Below are positions 56,601 to 64,000 of a stretch of 64,000 bases of DNA, piece by piece. Under the pieces are notes generated by a model. The model was not told the DNA's origin and did no database searches. It saw only the letters and a program-made list of their open reading frames with translations. Both the position numbers and the translations under genes were made by a program. Within the stretch, counting starts at the first letter, position 1. Every line of letters begins with the position of its first letter. The DNA lies in NCBI RefSeq assembly GCF_018860855.1, contig NZ_JAHKQE010000023.1:62001-126000 (forward strand). The letters run 5' to 3'. The DNA is from Amphritea atlantica. Lineage in GTDB: Bacteria; Pseudomonadota; Gammaproteobacteria; Pseudomonadales; Balneatricaceae.

Positions 56601-56802
56601 ACTACCGCTCGCCATCTCATCAGGGGCTGGCGCCAATAGCCGTATCGCGATCGGTACCGGCATTGTTGGCGGTACGTTCACCGCAACCCTATTGGGAATA
56701 TTCCTTGTCCCTCTGTTCTTTGTGTTAATCCGTGGTGCATTCCCGTCAAGACGCCCTGTTTATAATGACGAGCCTAAAAAGGAGGAAAGTAATCATGCTT
56801 AA
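53641..56802 (+). CDS. RND multidrug efflux permease (HAE1 family, AcrB-like)
   Basis: The 1053-residue inner-membrane proton antiporter has 12 membrane helices and two large periplasmic loops. It begins ARFFIDRPVFAWVISI and carries the proton-relay Asp pair in IGLLVDDAIVVVENVER. The substrate may be drugs, bile-salt-like molecules or solvents; sequence does not tell. It overlaps the outer-membrane gene by 8 nt. Confidence 0.96.
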   Translation: MFARFFIDRPVFAWVISIIIMLSGIASIMSLPVAQYPSVAPPVIKIKTSYTGADAITVENSVTQILEQQLTGLDGLLYFSSSSTADGSAEVNITFEEGTDPDYAQVQVQNKVQQINSRLPDSVQSQGVTVTKSNSDFLLVIALYDSTDQANAFDISDYIASNMEDSLARIEGVGDVRVFGAQYAMRIWLDPTKLAAYELMPSDITSALAAQNVQVPAGKIGAVPAPANQELNATVTAQSMMSTPEQFRNIIIKHDSSGANVRLSDVARVEIGSESYDVIPRLNGHPASGIAIMLSPGANALDTATRVKDKVAELEVNLPDGYEVTFPRDSTEFIKISISEVVQTLVEAIVLVVLVMWLFLQNWRATLIPAIAVPVVLLGTFGVLSAFGFSINTLTMFGIVLSIGLLVDDAIVVVENVERLMREENLSPRDATIKSMSEISSALVGIAVVLSAVFLPMAFFGGSTGVIYQQFSIAIVSSMILSVIVALTLSPTLCASLLIKEDHSRSNKGFFAGFNRLFDRITSSYTGHVQGIISRKLRWILLYGIIVAILGVLIVRMPTGFLPQEDQGSTMFQISLPAGASIKRTRAVAEQVEQYLAEEETDSVVRAFSISGFNFSGSGQNAGMGFVALKPWDDRPRDDQSADALIQRMNKNLSSIRDASIFSMSQPVIRGLGQSNGFTFELQAAAGTSREELTALKNELLTKARQSELLTAIREGALSETPQLKIDIDNGKATTLGVSLSDVADTLTSAWAGSYVNDFIDDGRVKKVYVEGDSEFRSKPEDLNQWHVRGQDADGNTAMTPFSAFSSVSWSSTPQSLSRFNGIASYEIQGASASGVSSGQAMAEMERLTEEVGQGKLTYAWSGLSYQEKISSGQSSMLYAISILVVFLALAALYESWSVPLAVILVIPLGVIGAVLASTIRGLENDIYFQVALLTTIGLASKNAILIVEFAETSYQQGMSLVDAAVEAAKLRLRPIIMTSLAFIFGTLPLAISSGAGANSRIAIGTGIVGGTFTATLLGIFLVPLFFVLIRGAFPSRRPVYNDEPKKEESNHA

Positions 56803-58225
56803 GTTCAGCGTAAAAACGACACGCAGCGCTAGGTTATTACCCCTATCTTTCGCCATATTGCTGGCGGGCTGTAGTTCAATGGCGCCGGAATACTCCCGTA
56901 CGGAGATGCCAATAGCCAATGACTGGCAGAACACGCTTAATACCGGCGCTCAAGGCTTATCAGCCGAACAAGCAATGCAGGTGCCGTGGAAAAGTTTCAT
57001 TAAAGACCCACGTTTAGCACAGGTGATTGAGTTAGCACTTAATAGCAACAGAAGCCTGCGCCAAACCCTCGCCGATGTCGAAGCTGCGCGCGCCACTTAC
57101 CGTATTCAACGAGCGGATCTATATCTCCCAATTGATGCGGATTTAAGTAGCAGTCGCAGCCGGTCATCAGGGGAGGTCAGCTCGACCTACCAAGCAGAAG
57201 CAGGGTTAAGCGATTATGAAATTGATCTATTTGGTAAAAACCGCAGCCTCACGGCTGTTCAAATGGAAGCCTATTTAGCCAGTGAAGAAACAGCCAAAGC
57301 CACTAAAATCTCACTCATCAGTGAAATAGCGAATGCTTGGCTAACCCTCGCAGCGGATCAAAGCGCTTTAACCCTCGCTAAAGAAACTATGAACAATGCC
57401 CAGCAAGCGATGGAGATTACTCAGAAGCGCTTGACCCTAGGTGTCGATTCACAGATCGATTTAGTTAGCGCTGAAACGATTTATCATAGCGCTCGCTCAG
57501 ATACCGCTCTCTATCAAACCCAGGTGGCGCAAGATATTAACGCCCTTAGCTTACTGGTCGGCGAACCGTTGAATGACAACCTGCTGCCCAACGCCTTGCC
57601 TGATAGCAACACGTTGATCACCGATGTCCCCGCAGGCCTATCATCAGAGGTATTACTACAACGCCCCGATGTATTAGCCGCCGAACATAACTTAAAATCA
57701 GCCAATGCCAATATTGGTGTTGCGCGGGCCGCGTTTTTCCCATCCCTGTCATTAACCGCAACAGGGGGGATAGGCAGCACGATGCTATCAGATCTTTTCA
57801 CTGGCGGTGCCAGCTCTATTTGGACCATCGCTCCCACTCTCAGCCTCCCCATCTTTGATGGTGGGGCGAACGATGCCAATTTAGCCTACAGTGAAGCGTT
57901 ACAACAAAAAACACTGGCCGCTTATGAATATGCGATACAGAACGCATTTTCAGAAGTCGCCGATGCACTTGCACGGCGGGCGACAATACAGGAGCAACTG
58001 GATGCCGAAAACGCATTGGTGGCTGCCGCAACCCGCCATTACGATCTATCATTAGCGCGCTATCAAAATGGAGTGGATAGTTTTCAAGATACTCTAGAAG
58101 CTCAACGTACAATGTATAGTGCAAAACAGTCGCTGATTCTCACGCAGCAGACAGATCTGGATAATCGTATCACCTTGTATCGTGTACTCGGTGGTGGCCT
58201 TGCTAGTGACCCTGAGCAAGGCTAA
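56795..58225 (+). CDS. RND outer-membrane channel lipoprotein (OprM/TolC family)
   Basis: The 476-residue protein has a lipoprotein signal (LLAGCSS) and two OEP repeats, with the RPDVLAAEHNLKSANA motif. It completes the tripartite pump. ATG 56795 follows AAAAGGAGG at 8 nt; an in-frame start 21 codons earlier lies inside the pump gene and is rejected. Confidence 0.95.
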   Translation: MLKFSVKTTRSARLLPLSFAILLAGCSSMAPEYSRTEMPIANDWQNTLNTGAQGLSAEQAMQVPWKSFIKDPRLAQVIELALNSNRSLRQTLADVEAARATYRIQRADLYLPIDADLSSSRSRSSGEVSSTYQAEAGLSDYEIDLFGKNRSLTAVQMEAYLASEETAKATKISLISEIANAWLTLAADQSALTLAKETMNNAQQAMEITQKRLTLGVDSQIDLVSAETIYHSARSDTALYQTQVAQDINALSLLVGEPLNDNLLPNALPDSNTLITDVPAGLSSEVLLQRPDVLAAEHNLKSANANIGVARAAFFPSLSLTATGGIGSTMLSDLFTGGASSIWTIAPTLSLPIFDGGANDANLAYSEALQQKTLAAYEYAIQNAFSEVADALARRATIQEQLDAENALVAAATRHYDLSLARYQNGVDSFQDTLEAQRTMYSAKQSLILTQQTDLDNRITLYRVLGGGLASDPEQG

Positions 58226-58301
58226 ACGGCACCGCTCGCGTGGCATGAGATAAACGCTAATGTCGAGCAAGCACAGCTAGGAATGAAGGAACGGTACCTT
58301 A

Positions 58302-58985
58302 ATGGTAAATGTACTACTGGTTGAAGACGATCTTGATCTTGCAGCCACCATTGTTGATTATCTTGAGATTGAATCCATTCAATGTGATCACGCCAGTAAT
58401 GGTCTAATGGGATTGAATTTAATACAAAGCAATCATTACCAAATGATCATGCTGGATATTAATATGCCCAAAATGGACGGTTTAACCCTGTGTAATACAC
58501 TGCGAGAAAAAGGCATGGATATTCCCATACTCATGCTGACTGCTCGCGATGGTCTCGAGAATAAGCTACAAGGATTTAAAGCAGGTAGTGATGACTATTT
58601 AGTCAAACCCTTTGATATGCAAGAACTGGTAGCCCGTGTGCAAGTGCTTGCTAAACGCCGTAGTGGTGAAGTAAAGCGTCTCGTATTAGGCGATTTAACG
58701 CTCGATTTAACTCAGCATACGGCACAGTTAAAACAGCAAACACTCAAACTATCCCCTATCGCGTTTAAGTTATTAGAGGCGCTCGTGCGCGCTAGCCCTC
58801 AACCCCTGAGCCGCCAGCAAATTATGCAAACCGTCTGGGGGGATGAGCAACCTGACAGCAATAGCTTAAAAGTCCATATCCACCATCTACGTAAACAACT
58901 AGATGTAGAAATATGCAACATTAAACTTGATACCGTTTCGGGTATTGGTTTTGTTATTAAAGAACACAGGGTAGGATCTTCATAA
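58302..58985 (+). CDS. OmpR-family response regulator
   Basis: The 227-residue regulator has a receiver domain with acidic pocket VEDDLD, phosphorylated Asp in MIMLDINMPKMDG and the Lys in YLVKPFD, and a C-terminal winged helix (about 130-222). It begins 76 nt after the efflux operon and overlaps its kinase by one base. Control of the RND operon is likely. Confidence 0.94.
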   Translation: MVNVLLVEDDLDLAATIVDYLEIESIQCDHASNGLMGLNLIQSNHYQMIMLDINMPKMDGLTLCNTLREKGMDIPILMLTARDGLENKLQGFKAGSDDYLVKPFDMQELVARVQVLAKRRSGEVKRLVLGDLTLDLTQHTAQLKQQTLKLSPIAFKLLEALVRASPQPLSRQQIMQTVWGDEQPDSNSLKVHIHHLRKQLDVEICNIKLDTVSGIGFVIKEHRVGSS

Positions 58986-60298
58986 TGAAAATCAGGCCAA
59001 GCCTCAAACTGTATTTTTTTATCAGTGTCGTGCTGCTTGGCTCAGTCATGGCGATCGGCTTTTCTTTATTAAGCGTTAATTATTTTATTAATGGACTCGA
59101 TAAAGGGTTAAATATCGTGATGAAGGATATCGCGAAAACAGCAGAAGTCGAAGATGGACAACCCATTGACCTTATTGGCTTTAATATCGCTAGTCGTTGG
59201 CAAGATACGCCTGATATTATTCAGCAAAATTTTGTATCTCCGCCAACGGAGGCTGGACAGTTACAGAAATTAAAAGATCAATCCTCTATCTTTTCTATTC
59301 CTGAGAACATCTATTTTGTCGTTCTTACTTACACACCATCAGGGGAAAAAAGATTTGTTTCGAAGGTCATCCTCGAGAGAAACCGTCTCGATGCGAACGC
59401 GGCGAAACAACCCAAAAACCGTTTATATTGGGCATTTTTTACTGCACTAGCAGCCATCGCATTATTTGCCTTCTGCTTGGTTATGATCATGCAGAAAATA
59501 GCTAAGCCAATTGAATCTTTAAAAAACTGGGCTAAATCACTGACCCAAGAGAATACACAAACTCCACCTCCCGATTTCTCTTATAACGAACTCAATGTTT
59601 TAGCCTCATTAGTTCAAAACAGCTTAGTATCGGCACATCAAAGTTTAGAGCGTGAGCAGCAATTTTTAAGCTACGCCAGCCATGAATTACGAACGCCTAT
59701 CGCGGTTATTCGTAGCAATGTGGATTTGCTTAAGCGACTCAGTGAAACATCGCCTCTCAGCGACAAACAAGCACTCACGTTACAGCGAATTCAACGTGCA
59801 GGTCTCACCATGAGTGACCTAACTGAAACATTATTGTGGCTTAGTCATAAAGATAAGCAAAACATCGCCCTCGTGCCGATAAATCTACATGAAAAAGTTA
59901 AACAGCTAACCGATGAGCTTAATTATCTACTTAATACAAAAAACGTTACCGTTAAAATAGAGACTGACGAAGCGCGTGTGAATGTCGCAGCAACCGCTTG
60001 CCACATTGTGCTCAGCAACCTTATTCGAAATGCTTACCAACATACGCAACAGGGGCTAATCGAGATTAAACAGCAAGGCAGCCGCGTCACTATCACTAAC
60101 AGTCACGAAAGCGATAAAGAATCCGCTCAGGTAACTAAAATAGACACTCAAGAAGTATCACTAGGCTATGGCTATGGTTTAGGCCTACAACTGAGCGAAA
60201 AAATCATTAACCGTCACGGCTGGTTGTATAAGGTCGCTGATATTCAAGGCTGTTATCAAGTCACCGTTGATTTTGACGGTCACGACCAAACGACCTAA
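58985..60298 (+). CDS. Sensor histidine kinase
   Basis: The 437-residue kinase has two membrane segments (about 8-32 and 140-165) around a small periplasmic sensor, a HisKA domain with the phospho-His in YASHELRTPIAV, and an ATPase domain with NLIRNAYQHT and GYGYGLGLQLSEKI. It pairs with the preceding regulator. The ligand is not apparent. Confidence 0.93.
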   Translation: MKIRPSLKLYFFISVVLLGSVMAIGFSLLSVNYFINGLDKGLNIVMKDIAKTAEVEDGQPIDLIGFNIASRWQDTPDIIQQNFVSPPTEAGQLQKLKDQSSIFSIPENIYFVVLTYTPSGEKRFVSKVILERNRLDANAAKQPKNRLYWAFFTALAAIALFAFCLVMIMQKIAKPIESLKNWAKSLTQENTQTPPPDFSYNELNVLASLVQNSLVSAHQSLEREQQFLSYASHELRTPIAVIRSNVDLLKRLSETSPLSDKQALTLQRIQRAGLTMSDLTETLLWLSHKDKQNIALVPINLHEKVKQLTDELNYLLNTKNVTVKIETDEARVNVAATACHIVLSNLIRNAYQHTQQGLIEIKQQGSRVTITNSHESDKESAQVTKIDTQEVSLGYGYGLGLQLSEKIINRHGWLYKVADIQGCYQVTVDFDGHDQTT

Positions 60299-60376
60299 CC
60301 ACTCGATATAATACCCAGCGCCTCCTTGCTGCCAAAGCGGGATTCGCCCTCCCCTATTTCAAACACCCAACGACCG

Positions 60377-60673
60377 CTATGCCTTTTTCTGCTTTAGATT
60401 TTTCATAAAGGCGGCGAAATGTGGCATCAAATTAACAAATAGATCCTGCTTTTTATTGGCCAACATGATTCCGCCAAATAACTTAATGCCAAGCCCCAGC
60501 GGTGCCGCTTTTTCAGGGCCAACATCCGCTCTGCTTTTTAGTTTTTCGATAATCTCAAACAGCTCATCATGGCTTGAAAATTCAAATTCACAAATGTCAT
60601 CGTCAGGCACAGAACCATCCGCGTTTTGAATGTGATCAATGCTTATTTTATACAGGTGTTGTTTCTTCATCAT
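60377..60673 (-). CDS. DUF3861 domain protein
   Basis: The 98-residue protein fits the DUF3861 family throughout (YKISIDHIQNADG, FEFSSHDELFEI, FVNLMPHFAAFM). Function unknown. It starts at 60673 or at the following ATG. Tail to tail with the kinase gene. Confidence 0.85.
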   Translation of the reverse strand: MMKKQHLYKISIDHIQNADGSVPDDDICEFEFSSHDELFEIIEKLKSRADVGPEKAAPLGLGIKLFGGIMLANKKQDLFVNLMPHFAAFMKNLKQKKA

Positions 60674-60763
60674 CGTTATCTCTATTCGTTCGTCACGGCA
60701 AAGCGGGCAAATAAATGCTCACACTTCAATAAACATGGTTTAATACTTCGGTTAAACTGACAC

Positions 60764-61234
60764 TCAACTCGTTAAATAACGCTCAATTTTAGGTTTAACC
60801 GTCAGCGACATAACGACCATTAAGGTTAACCCTAAAGGCAGTGCCGCTAAAAAGCTGAATAACCAGCCCGTTAAAAAATCAGCAGAACTGGAAAAACCAA
60901 GGGTGTTGGCGGTGGTACTAAACGCCATCATCGACTCCATGATGCAAGCCATCACCCCGCCGACAACGAGGTTACGGGCATGGGCATCTGTGTTTGGCAG
61001 CCACTGTACAACAAGCTTTGTGATCAACCCCATCAGCAGAAACCCTACAGGCATCAGCATAAAGGCGCCTAAAAATGAACTCAGCCAATCGCTATAAAAA
61101 GTATCTGCGTAGCCGACATTCATATAGGTCATTACACCGGTTAATGAACCGCCCATAACGCTCATGATGCTGAGTACCACCAGCATCTTATAGATCAGTG
61201 GTGTTTTCGATATTGAATCGGTGTGTGCACTCAA
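60764..61234 (-). CDS. DUF2798 membrane protein
   Basis: The 156-residue protein has four membrane segments in two similar halves, each a DUF2798 unit (MSVMGGSLTGVMTYMNVG and the region FLLMGLITK; ACIMESMMAF and PLGLTLMVVMS). The start is TTG 61234, with AGGAG 7 nt upstream; the longer frame from another TTG at 61264 would begin inside the operator. It is divergent from a MarR regulator and probably repressed by it. Confidence 0.85.
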   Translation of the reverse strand: MSAHTDSISKTPLIYKMLVVLSIMSVMGGSLTGVMTYMNVGYADTFYSDWLSSFLGAFMLMPVGFLLMGLITKLVVQWLPNTDAHARNLVVGGVMACIMESMMAFSTTANTLGFSSSADFLTGWLFSFLAALPLGLTLMVVMSLTVKPKIERYLTS

Positions 61235-61257
61235 GATAGCTCTCCTGTCTTGATACA

Positions 61258-61296
61258 AATACAAATATAGTTGATAATGGCAACTATATTTGTATT
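61258..61296. promoter_or_regulatory. Operator between the MarR and DUF2798 genes
   Basis: AATACAAATATAGTTG (61258-61273) and CAACTATATTTGTATT (61281-61296) are perfect 16-bp arms around a 7-bp centre. The centre lies about 24 nt before the TTG start at 61234 and 37 nt before the MarR gene. Confidence 0.8.
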
Positions 61297-61332
61297 AGTT
61301 GACTTTGTCAACCATTTACACAGAGGTTCATT

Positions 61333-61773
61333 ATGTCTGATCAATCATCATTAGAAAGCTTGTTTCACTTAGTCCACGGATTGAAGCGTCAATTACATCA
61401 ACAAACCGAGCAACTAGATTTGGGTATCACACCCATGCATATTCGTGTCATCAAGATTATTCACCGCAAAAAGCCCTGCACCGCCATCGATATCGCCAGC
61501 TTTCTCGGACGCGACAAAGCCCAGGTTACACGCTTGGTTAACACCTTAATTGAACGGGGGTTTATCTCCCGAATGCCCAACCCGAATGACAAACGCAGTC
61601 ATTACTTATGTCCTACGGATACAGGGATTGCCGTTATCAAAGAGATTATCGCTATTGATGCCAAAACGGTTCAGACAATGACCGAAGGACTTACGTCAGA
61701 AGAACTAACGGAATTTCAGCGTATTTCAAGCATAATGGCGAACAATCTTCATCCGACGAGCGACTCGCATTAG
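61333..61773 (+). CDS. MarR family regulator
   Basis: The 146-residue protein has the MarR winged helix (CTAIDIASFLGRDKAQVTRLV, here in part, then NTLIERGFISR and the wing NPNDKRS). It should bind the divergent operator and control the DUF2798 gene and itself. Ligand unknown. Confidence 0.92.
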   Translation: MSDQSSLESLFHLVHGLKRQLHQQTEQLDLGITPMHIRVIKIIHRKKPCTAIDIASFLGRDKAQVTRLVNTLIERGFISRMPNPNDKRSHYLCPTDTGIAVIKEIIAIDAKTVQTMTEGLTSEELTEFQRISSIMANNLHPTSDSH

Positions 61774-61812
61774 CCGCCCTTCTCGACTTTAATCGCTCGC
61801 CCACCTCTCCAG

Positions 61813-63000
61813 CTAAGCCCCGTCGCCACGCTGTAGATAGTAAGCGATGAGACCGATACACAACCCCCAAAAGGCGCTACTGATACCCAACAGATTCATC
61901 CCCGATGCAGTCACTAAGAAAGTTAACAGGGCGGAATCTCTCTCAGACGGCTCAGCCAACGCCCCTGACAAGCTATTACCAATAGTACTCAGCAACGCCA
62001 ACCCAGCAACCGCCATCACTAATGCCTCAGGAAAAGCCATAAACAAAGCGGCAATGGTCGAACCAAACAAGCCCGTCAGCAAGTAAAAACCGCCCGCCCA
62101 GACCGCGGCCAAATAACGTTTGCTCGGGTCCTGCCCCGCTTCATTCCCCATACAGATGGCTGCAGTGATCGCCGCTAAGTTATAGGAAAAACCACCCAAA
62201 GGCGCTAAGAGCACGCCCGTTAAACCGGTCCAGGTCAGTAACGGTGAAATAGGGGTGTCATATCCGTTGGCCCGCATCACCGCCACACCAGGGACGTTCT
62301 GCGAGGCCATGGTGATAATAAATAATGGAATGCCGATACCGATGATACTTTGCAGATCAAATACCGGCGTTACCCAAACGGGAGTCGATAACTGCCACTG
62401 TAGAACCTCTAGATTCAACTGCCCCTGAAAAAACGCCACCAGCGTACCAATCAATAACACTAGCGGAATCGTATAACGAGGCAAGGTAAGCTTGATCAAC
62501 AGGAACCCCGCTAACATCAGCCCCACGAGTAATAGGTTAGTTCCCATCACCGTAAATAGATCAAGACCGAACTGCAGTAACACCCCTGCCAACATTGCCC
62601 CAGCTAGCGGCATCGGCACATGATGCATGATCTTTTCAAACCAACCGGTAATACCACATACCAGAATCAACGCAGAGCTAAACATAAACAACCCGATCGC
62701 TTCATTGATCGGCACGCCGGATAACGCCGTGACCAACAACGCGGCTCCGGGAGTCGACCACGCGGTTAAAATAGGGGTACGAAAATAGAGAGACAAACCG
62801 ATACTGGTCAATCCCATGCCAATACCTAACGCCCATAACCAAGAACTCATTTCAGCCGCTGAGGCACCCGCAGCCCCTGCGGCCTGAAAGATAATCACCG
62901 CCGAACTGGTATAACCCACCAAAACCGCGACAAAACCAGCGGATATATGCGACAGGCTGAAAAAACCACTGCGTTTTGAGCGACCCATTATTGATCCCAT
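61813..63000 (-). CDS. benE: BenE family benzoate/H+ symporter-like permease
   Basis: The 395-residue membrane protein has about eleven to twelve segments and fits BenE throughout: GFVAVLVGYTSSAVIIFQAA, TAWSTPGAALL, and the conserved VPGVAVMRANGYDTP and GGFSYNLAAITAAICMGNEA regions. BenE members import benzoate, but many are uncharacterised and no benzoate catabolic gene is nearby. AAGGGG lies 8 nt before the ATG. Confidence 0.9.
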   Translation of the reverse strand: MGSIMGRSKRSGFFSLSHISAGFVAVLVGYTSSAVIIFQAAGAAGASAAEMSSWLWALGIGMGLTSIGLSLYFRTPILTAWSTPGAALLVTALSGVPINEAIGLFMFSSALILVCGITGWFEKIMHHVPMPLAGAMLAGVLLQFGLDLFTVMGTNLLLVGLMLAGFLLIKLTLPRYTIPLVLLIGTLVAFFQGQLNLEVLQWQLSTPVWVTPVFDLQSIIGIGIPLFIITMASQNVPGVAVMRANGYDTPISPLLTWTGLTGVLLAPLGGFSYNLAAITAAICMGNEAGQDPSKRYLAAVWAGGFYLLTGLFGSTIAALFMAFPEALVMAVAGLALLSTIGNSLSGALAEPSERDSALLTFLVTASGMNLLGISSAFWGLCIGLIAYYLQRGDGA

Positions 63001-63030
63001 CCGAACAACCCCTTACACTTGATTTATTAC

Positions 63031-63086
63031 TTGTGCGCTATAACGTCCAAGACCAAAAGCGTATCATTGTGCGCTATAGCGCACAA
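63031..63086. promoter_or_regulatory. Two operator copies between benE and the XRE-cupin gene
   Basis: TTGTGCGCTATAGCGCACAA (63067-63086) is a perfect 20-bp palindrome. TTGTGCGCTATAACGTCCAA (63031-63050) is a second copy with 17 of 20 identities, 36 bp away start to start. They lie 31 nt or more before benE and 38 nt before the regulator. Confidence 0.75.
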
Positions 63087-63123
63087 CCAAAATATAGCCA
63101 TCGCCTCAATTGGAAATAAATCG

Positions 63124-63711
63124 GTGCAAGAGATTAATCAGAACCTCGCCAAACACTTGAAGCAACAGCGTCAGCAAAAAAACTGGAGCCTCGATCGAAC
63201 CGCCAGTGAAACCGGTGTGAGTAAAGCGATGCTCGGGCAAATTGAGCGAGGGGAATCCAGCCCAACCATTACCACGCTGTGGAAAATCGCCAGTGGATTT
63301 AACATCTCACTATCGAGTCTGATTGAACCGCCAACGGCAAGCAGCGATGCAACGGTCATTCCACTAGTGCTGGCACAACATAAATACCTAGCCAATGATA
63401 ATGCCCCTGTACCGCCGATTTTCCCCTATGATCCCCGCTTTGGATTTGAGATGTTTGAATTCATCCTTGATGCGGGTGTCGAACGACTCTCAGAGGCTCA
63501 CCGCCCCGGCGTAACAGAACATGTGGTGGTCATTAGCGGCACGATCCAGCTGCTTATTAACGATGAATGGCTAACGCTAACCCAAGGGGAGGCGATACGT
63601 TTTGCGGCGGACCAACCCCATGGTTATCGCAACAGCACTGATCACGCGGCTGTTTTTCACAATATCATTCACTACGGGCAGACTGCCGCTGATACACCCC
63701 ACGCAGACTGA
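63124..63711 (+). CDS. XRE-cupin regulator, probable repressor of benE
   Basis: The protein of about 195 residues has an XRE HTH (NLAKHLKQQRQQKNWSLDRT, VSKAMLGQIERGESSPT) and a C-terminal cupin (HVVVISGTIQLLI, GEAIRFAADQPHGYRN). GTG 63124 is preferred (GGA 9 nt upstream; protein begins VQEINQNLAKHL). A longer frame from 63019 would run through the operator. Divergent from benE and likely autoregulated. Confidence 0.85.
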   Translation: MQEINQNLAKHLKQQRQQKNWSLDRTASETGVSKAMLGQIERGESSPTITTLWKIASGFNISLSSLIEPPTASSDATVIPLVLAQHKYLANDNAPVPPIFPYDPRFGFEMFEFILDAGVERLSEAHRPGVTEHVVVISGTIQLLINDEWLTLTQGEAIRFAADQPHGYRNSTDHAAVFHNIIHYGQTAADTPHAD

Positions 63712-63793
63712 TTTATCATTCGGCATCTGCCCTATCGCTACTTTTAAGCTACCCTTAAACTAATCGATATAAACTATAAGGGTAACAAACACT

Positions 63794-64000
63794 ATGTCTA
63801 ATCATCATACCTACAGAAAGATAGAGATAGTCGGTTCTTCACCCATCAGCTCTGATGATGCGATTCGAAATGCACTGGCCAAATGCAGTGAAACAATCAA
63901 AAATATGGACTGGTTCGAAGTCATTGAAACCCGAGGCCATATAGAGAATGGCCATATTGGGCACTTTCAGGTCACCCTAAAAGTTGGTTTTAGGCTTGAG
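63794..64000 (+). CDS. Dodecin, 3' end cut by the window
   Basis: The first 69 codons encode a dodecin: MSNHHTYRKIEIVGSSPISS, the flavin-stacking Trp in NMDWFEVIETRG and the strand GHIGHFQVTLKVGFRLE. Dodecins of about 70 residues assemble into flavin-storing dodecamers. Only the last few codons lie outside the window. Confidence 0.93.
   Translation, partial: MSNHHTYRKIEIVGSSPISSDDAIRNALAKCSETIKNMDWFEVIETRGHIENGHIGHFQVTLKVGFRLE

Noticed and set aside
1-64000. tRNA or rRNA genes, prophage or plasmid replication genes
   Set aside because: None recognised on either strand by eye; a covariance search could still reveal a small RNA.

Overview
The window reads as the chromosome of a marine gammaproteobacterium, probably in the Oceanospirillales. 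This placing is inferred from gene content and order: a glycine-cleavage/serine cluster, a dad (D-alanine) operon, AGCS and BenE transporters, many c-di-GMP enzymes, RND efflux and dodecin. No rRNA or tRNA gene was seen. Most of the window is ordinary, densely packed chromosome. The stretch from about 2.3 to 12.6 kb is more AT-rich and is an accessory island.

1-2.1 kb: the 5' end of a ferritin/VIT1-type membrane gene and a membrane diguanylate cyclase. 2.3-7.5 kb: a decayed IS110 transposase; a large SIR2-domain protein; a PD-(D/E)XK-like protein; and a broken integron integrase running divergently from the last two. The geometry (intI on +, array on -, an attC-like site 10 nt after the nuclease-like gene's stop, TTAGC at both cassette junctions) suggests a degenerate integron that carried putative defence cassettes.

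7.5-12.58 kb: a 5,031-bp Tn7-like element, recognised here from its ends. Three TnsB-like sites lie at the left end and four at the right. Both ends begin TGATAACA, and a 5-bp target duplication (ACTAT) flanks them. The right end lies 6 nt, duplication included, from the gcvP stop codon. A second right end of the same family abuts the left side, so the site downstream of gcvP was probably used twice. Each right end carries a Rho-independent terminator facing gcvP read-through, and the two hairpins differ by a compensatory base pair. Cargo: hipBA, a tnsD C-terminal fragment, and a five-gene operon with a DUF4258/XRE pair and an EVE-HNH modification-dependent endonuclease.

12.6-31.2 kb: amino-acid metabolism. 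gcvP, gcvH, glyA and sdaA are on the minus strand. They are divergent from an XRE-cupin regulator and gcvT, and matching GTTTCC-TA-GGAAAC type palindromes lie in both control regions. Then come a homoserine kinase, a TraB/GumN protein, the dad operon (dadA-ridA-alr) with a divergent Lrp, dsdA with a divergent LysR, and an alanine/glycine-Na+ symporter.

31.4-51.3 kb: a hydrolase, LysR/class-III aminotransferase, three c-di-GMP or membrane genes, a DUF1003/MscS pair, a glutarate catabolic operon (gcdH, CoA-transferase, semialdehyde dehydrogenase) with a nearby XRE-cupin gene, and a LysR-controlled oxidoreductase followed by a monooxygenase-fold protein and a nitroreductase.

51.4-64 kb: two small proteins, an RND efflux operon followed by a two-component system, DUF3861, a MarR/DUF2798 pair sharing a long palindromic operator, BenE with a divergent XRE-cupin regulator and a perfect 20-bp palindrome between them, and a dodecin cut by the window edge.
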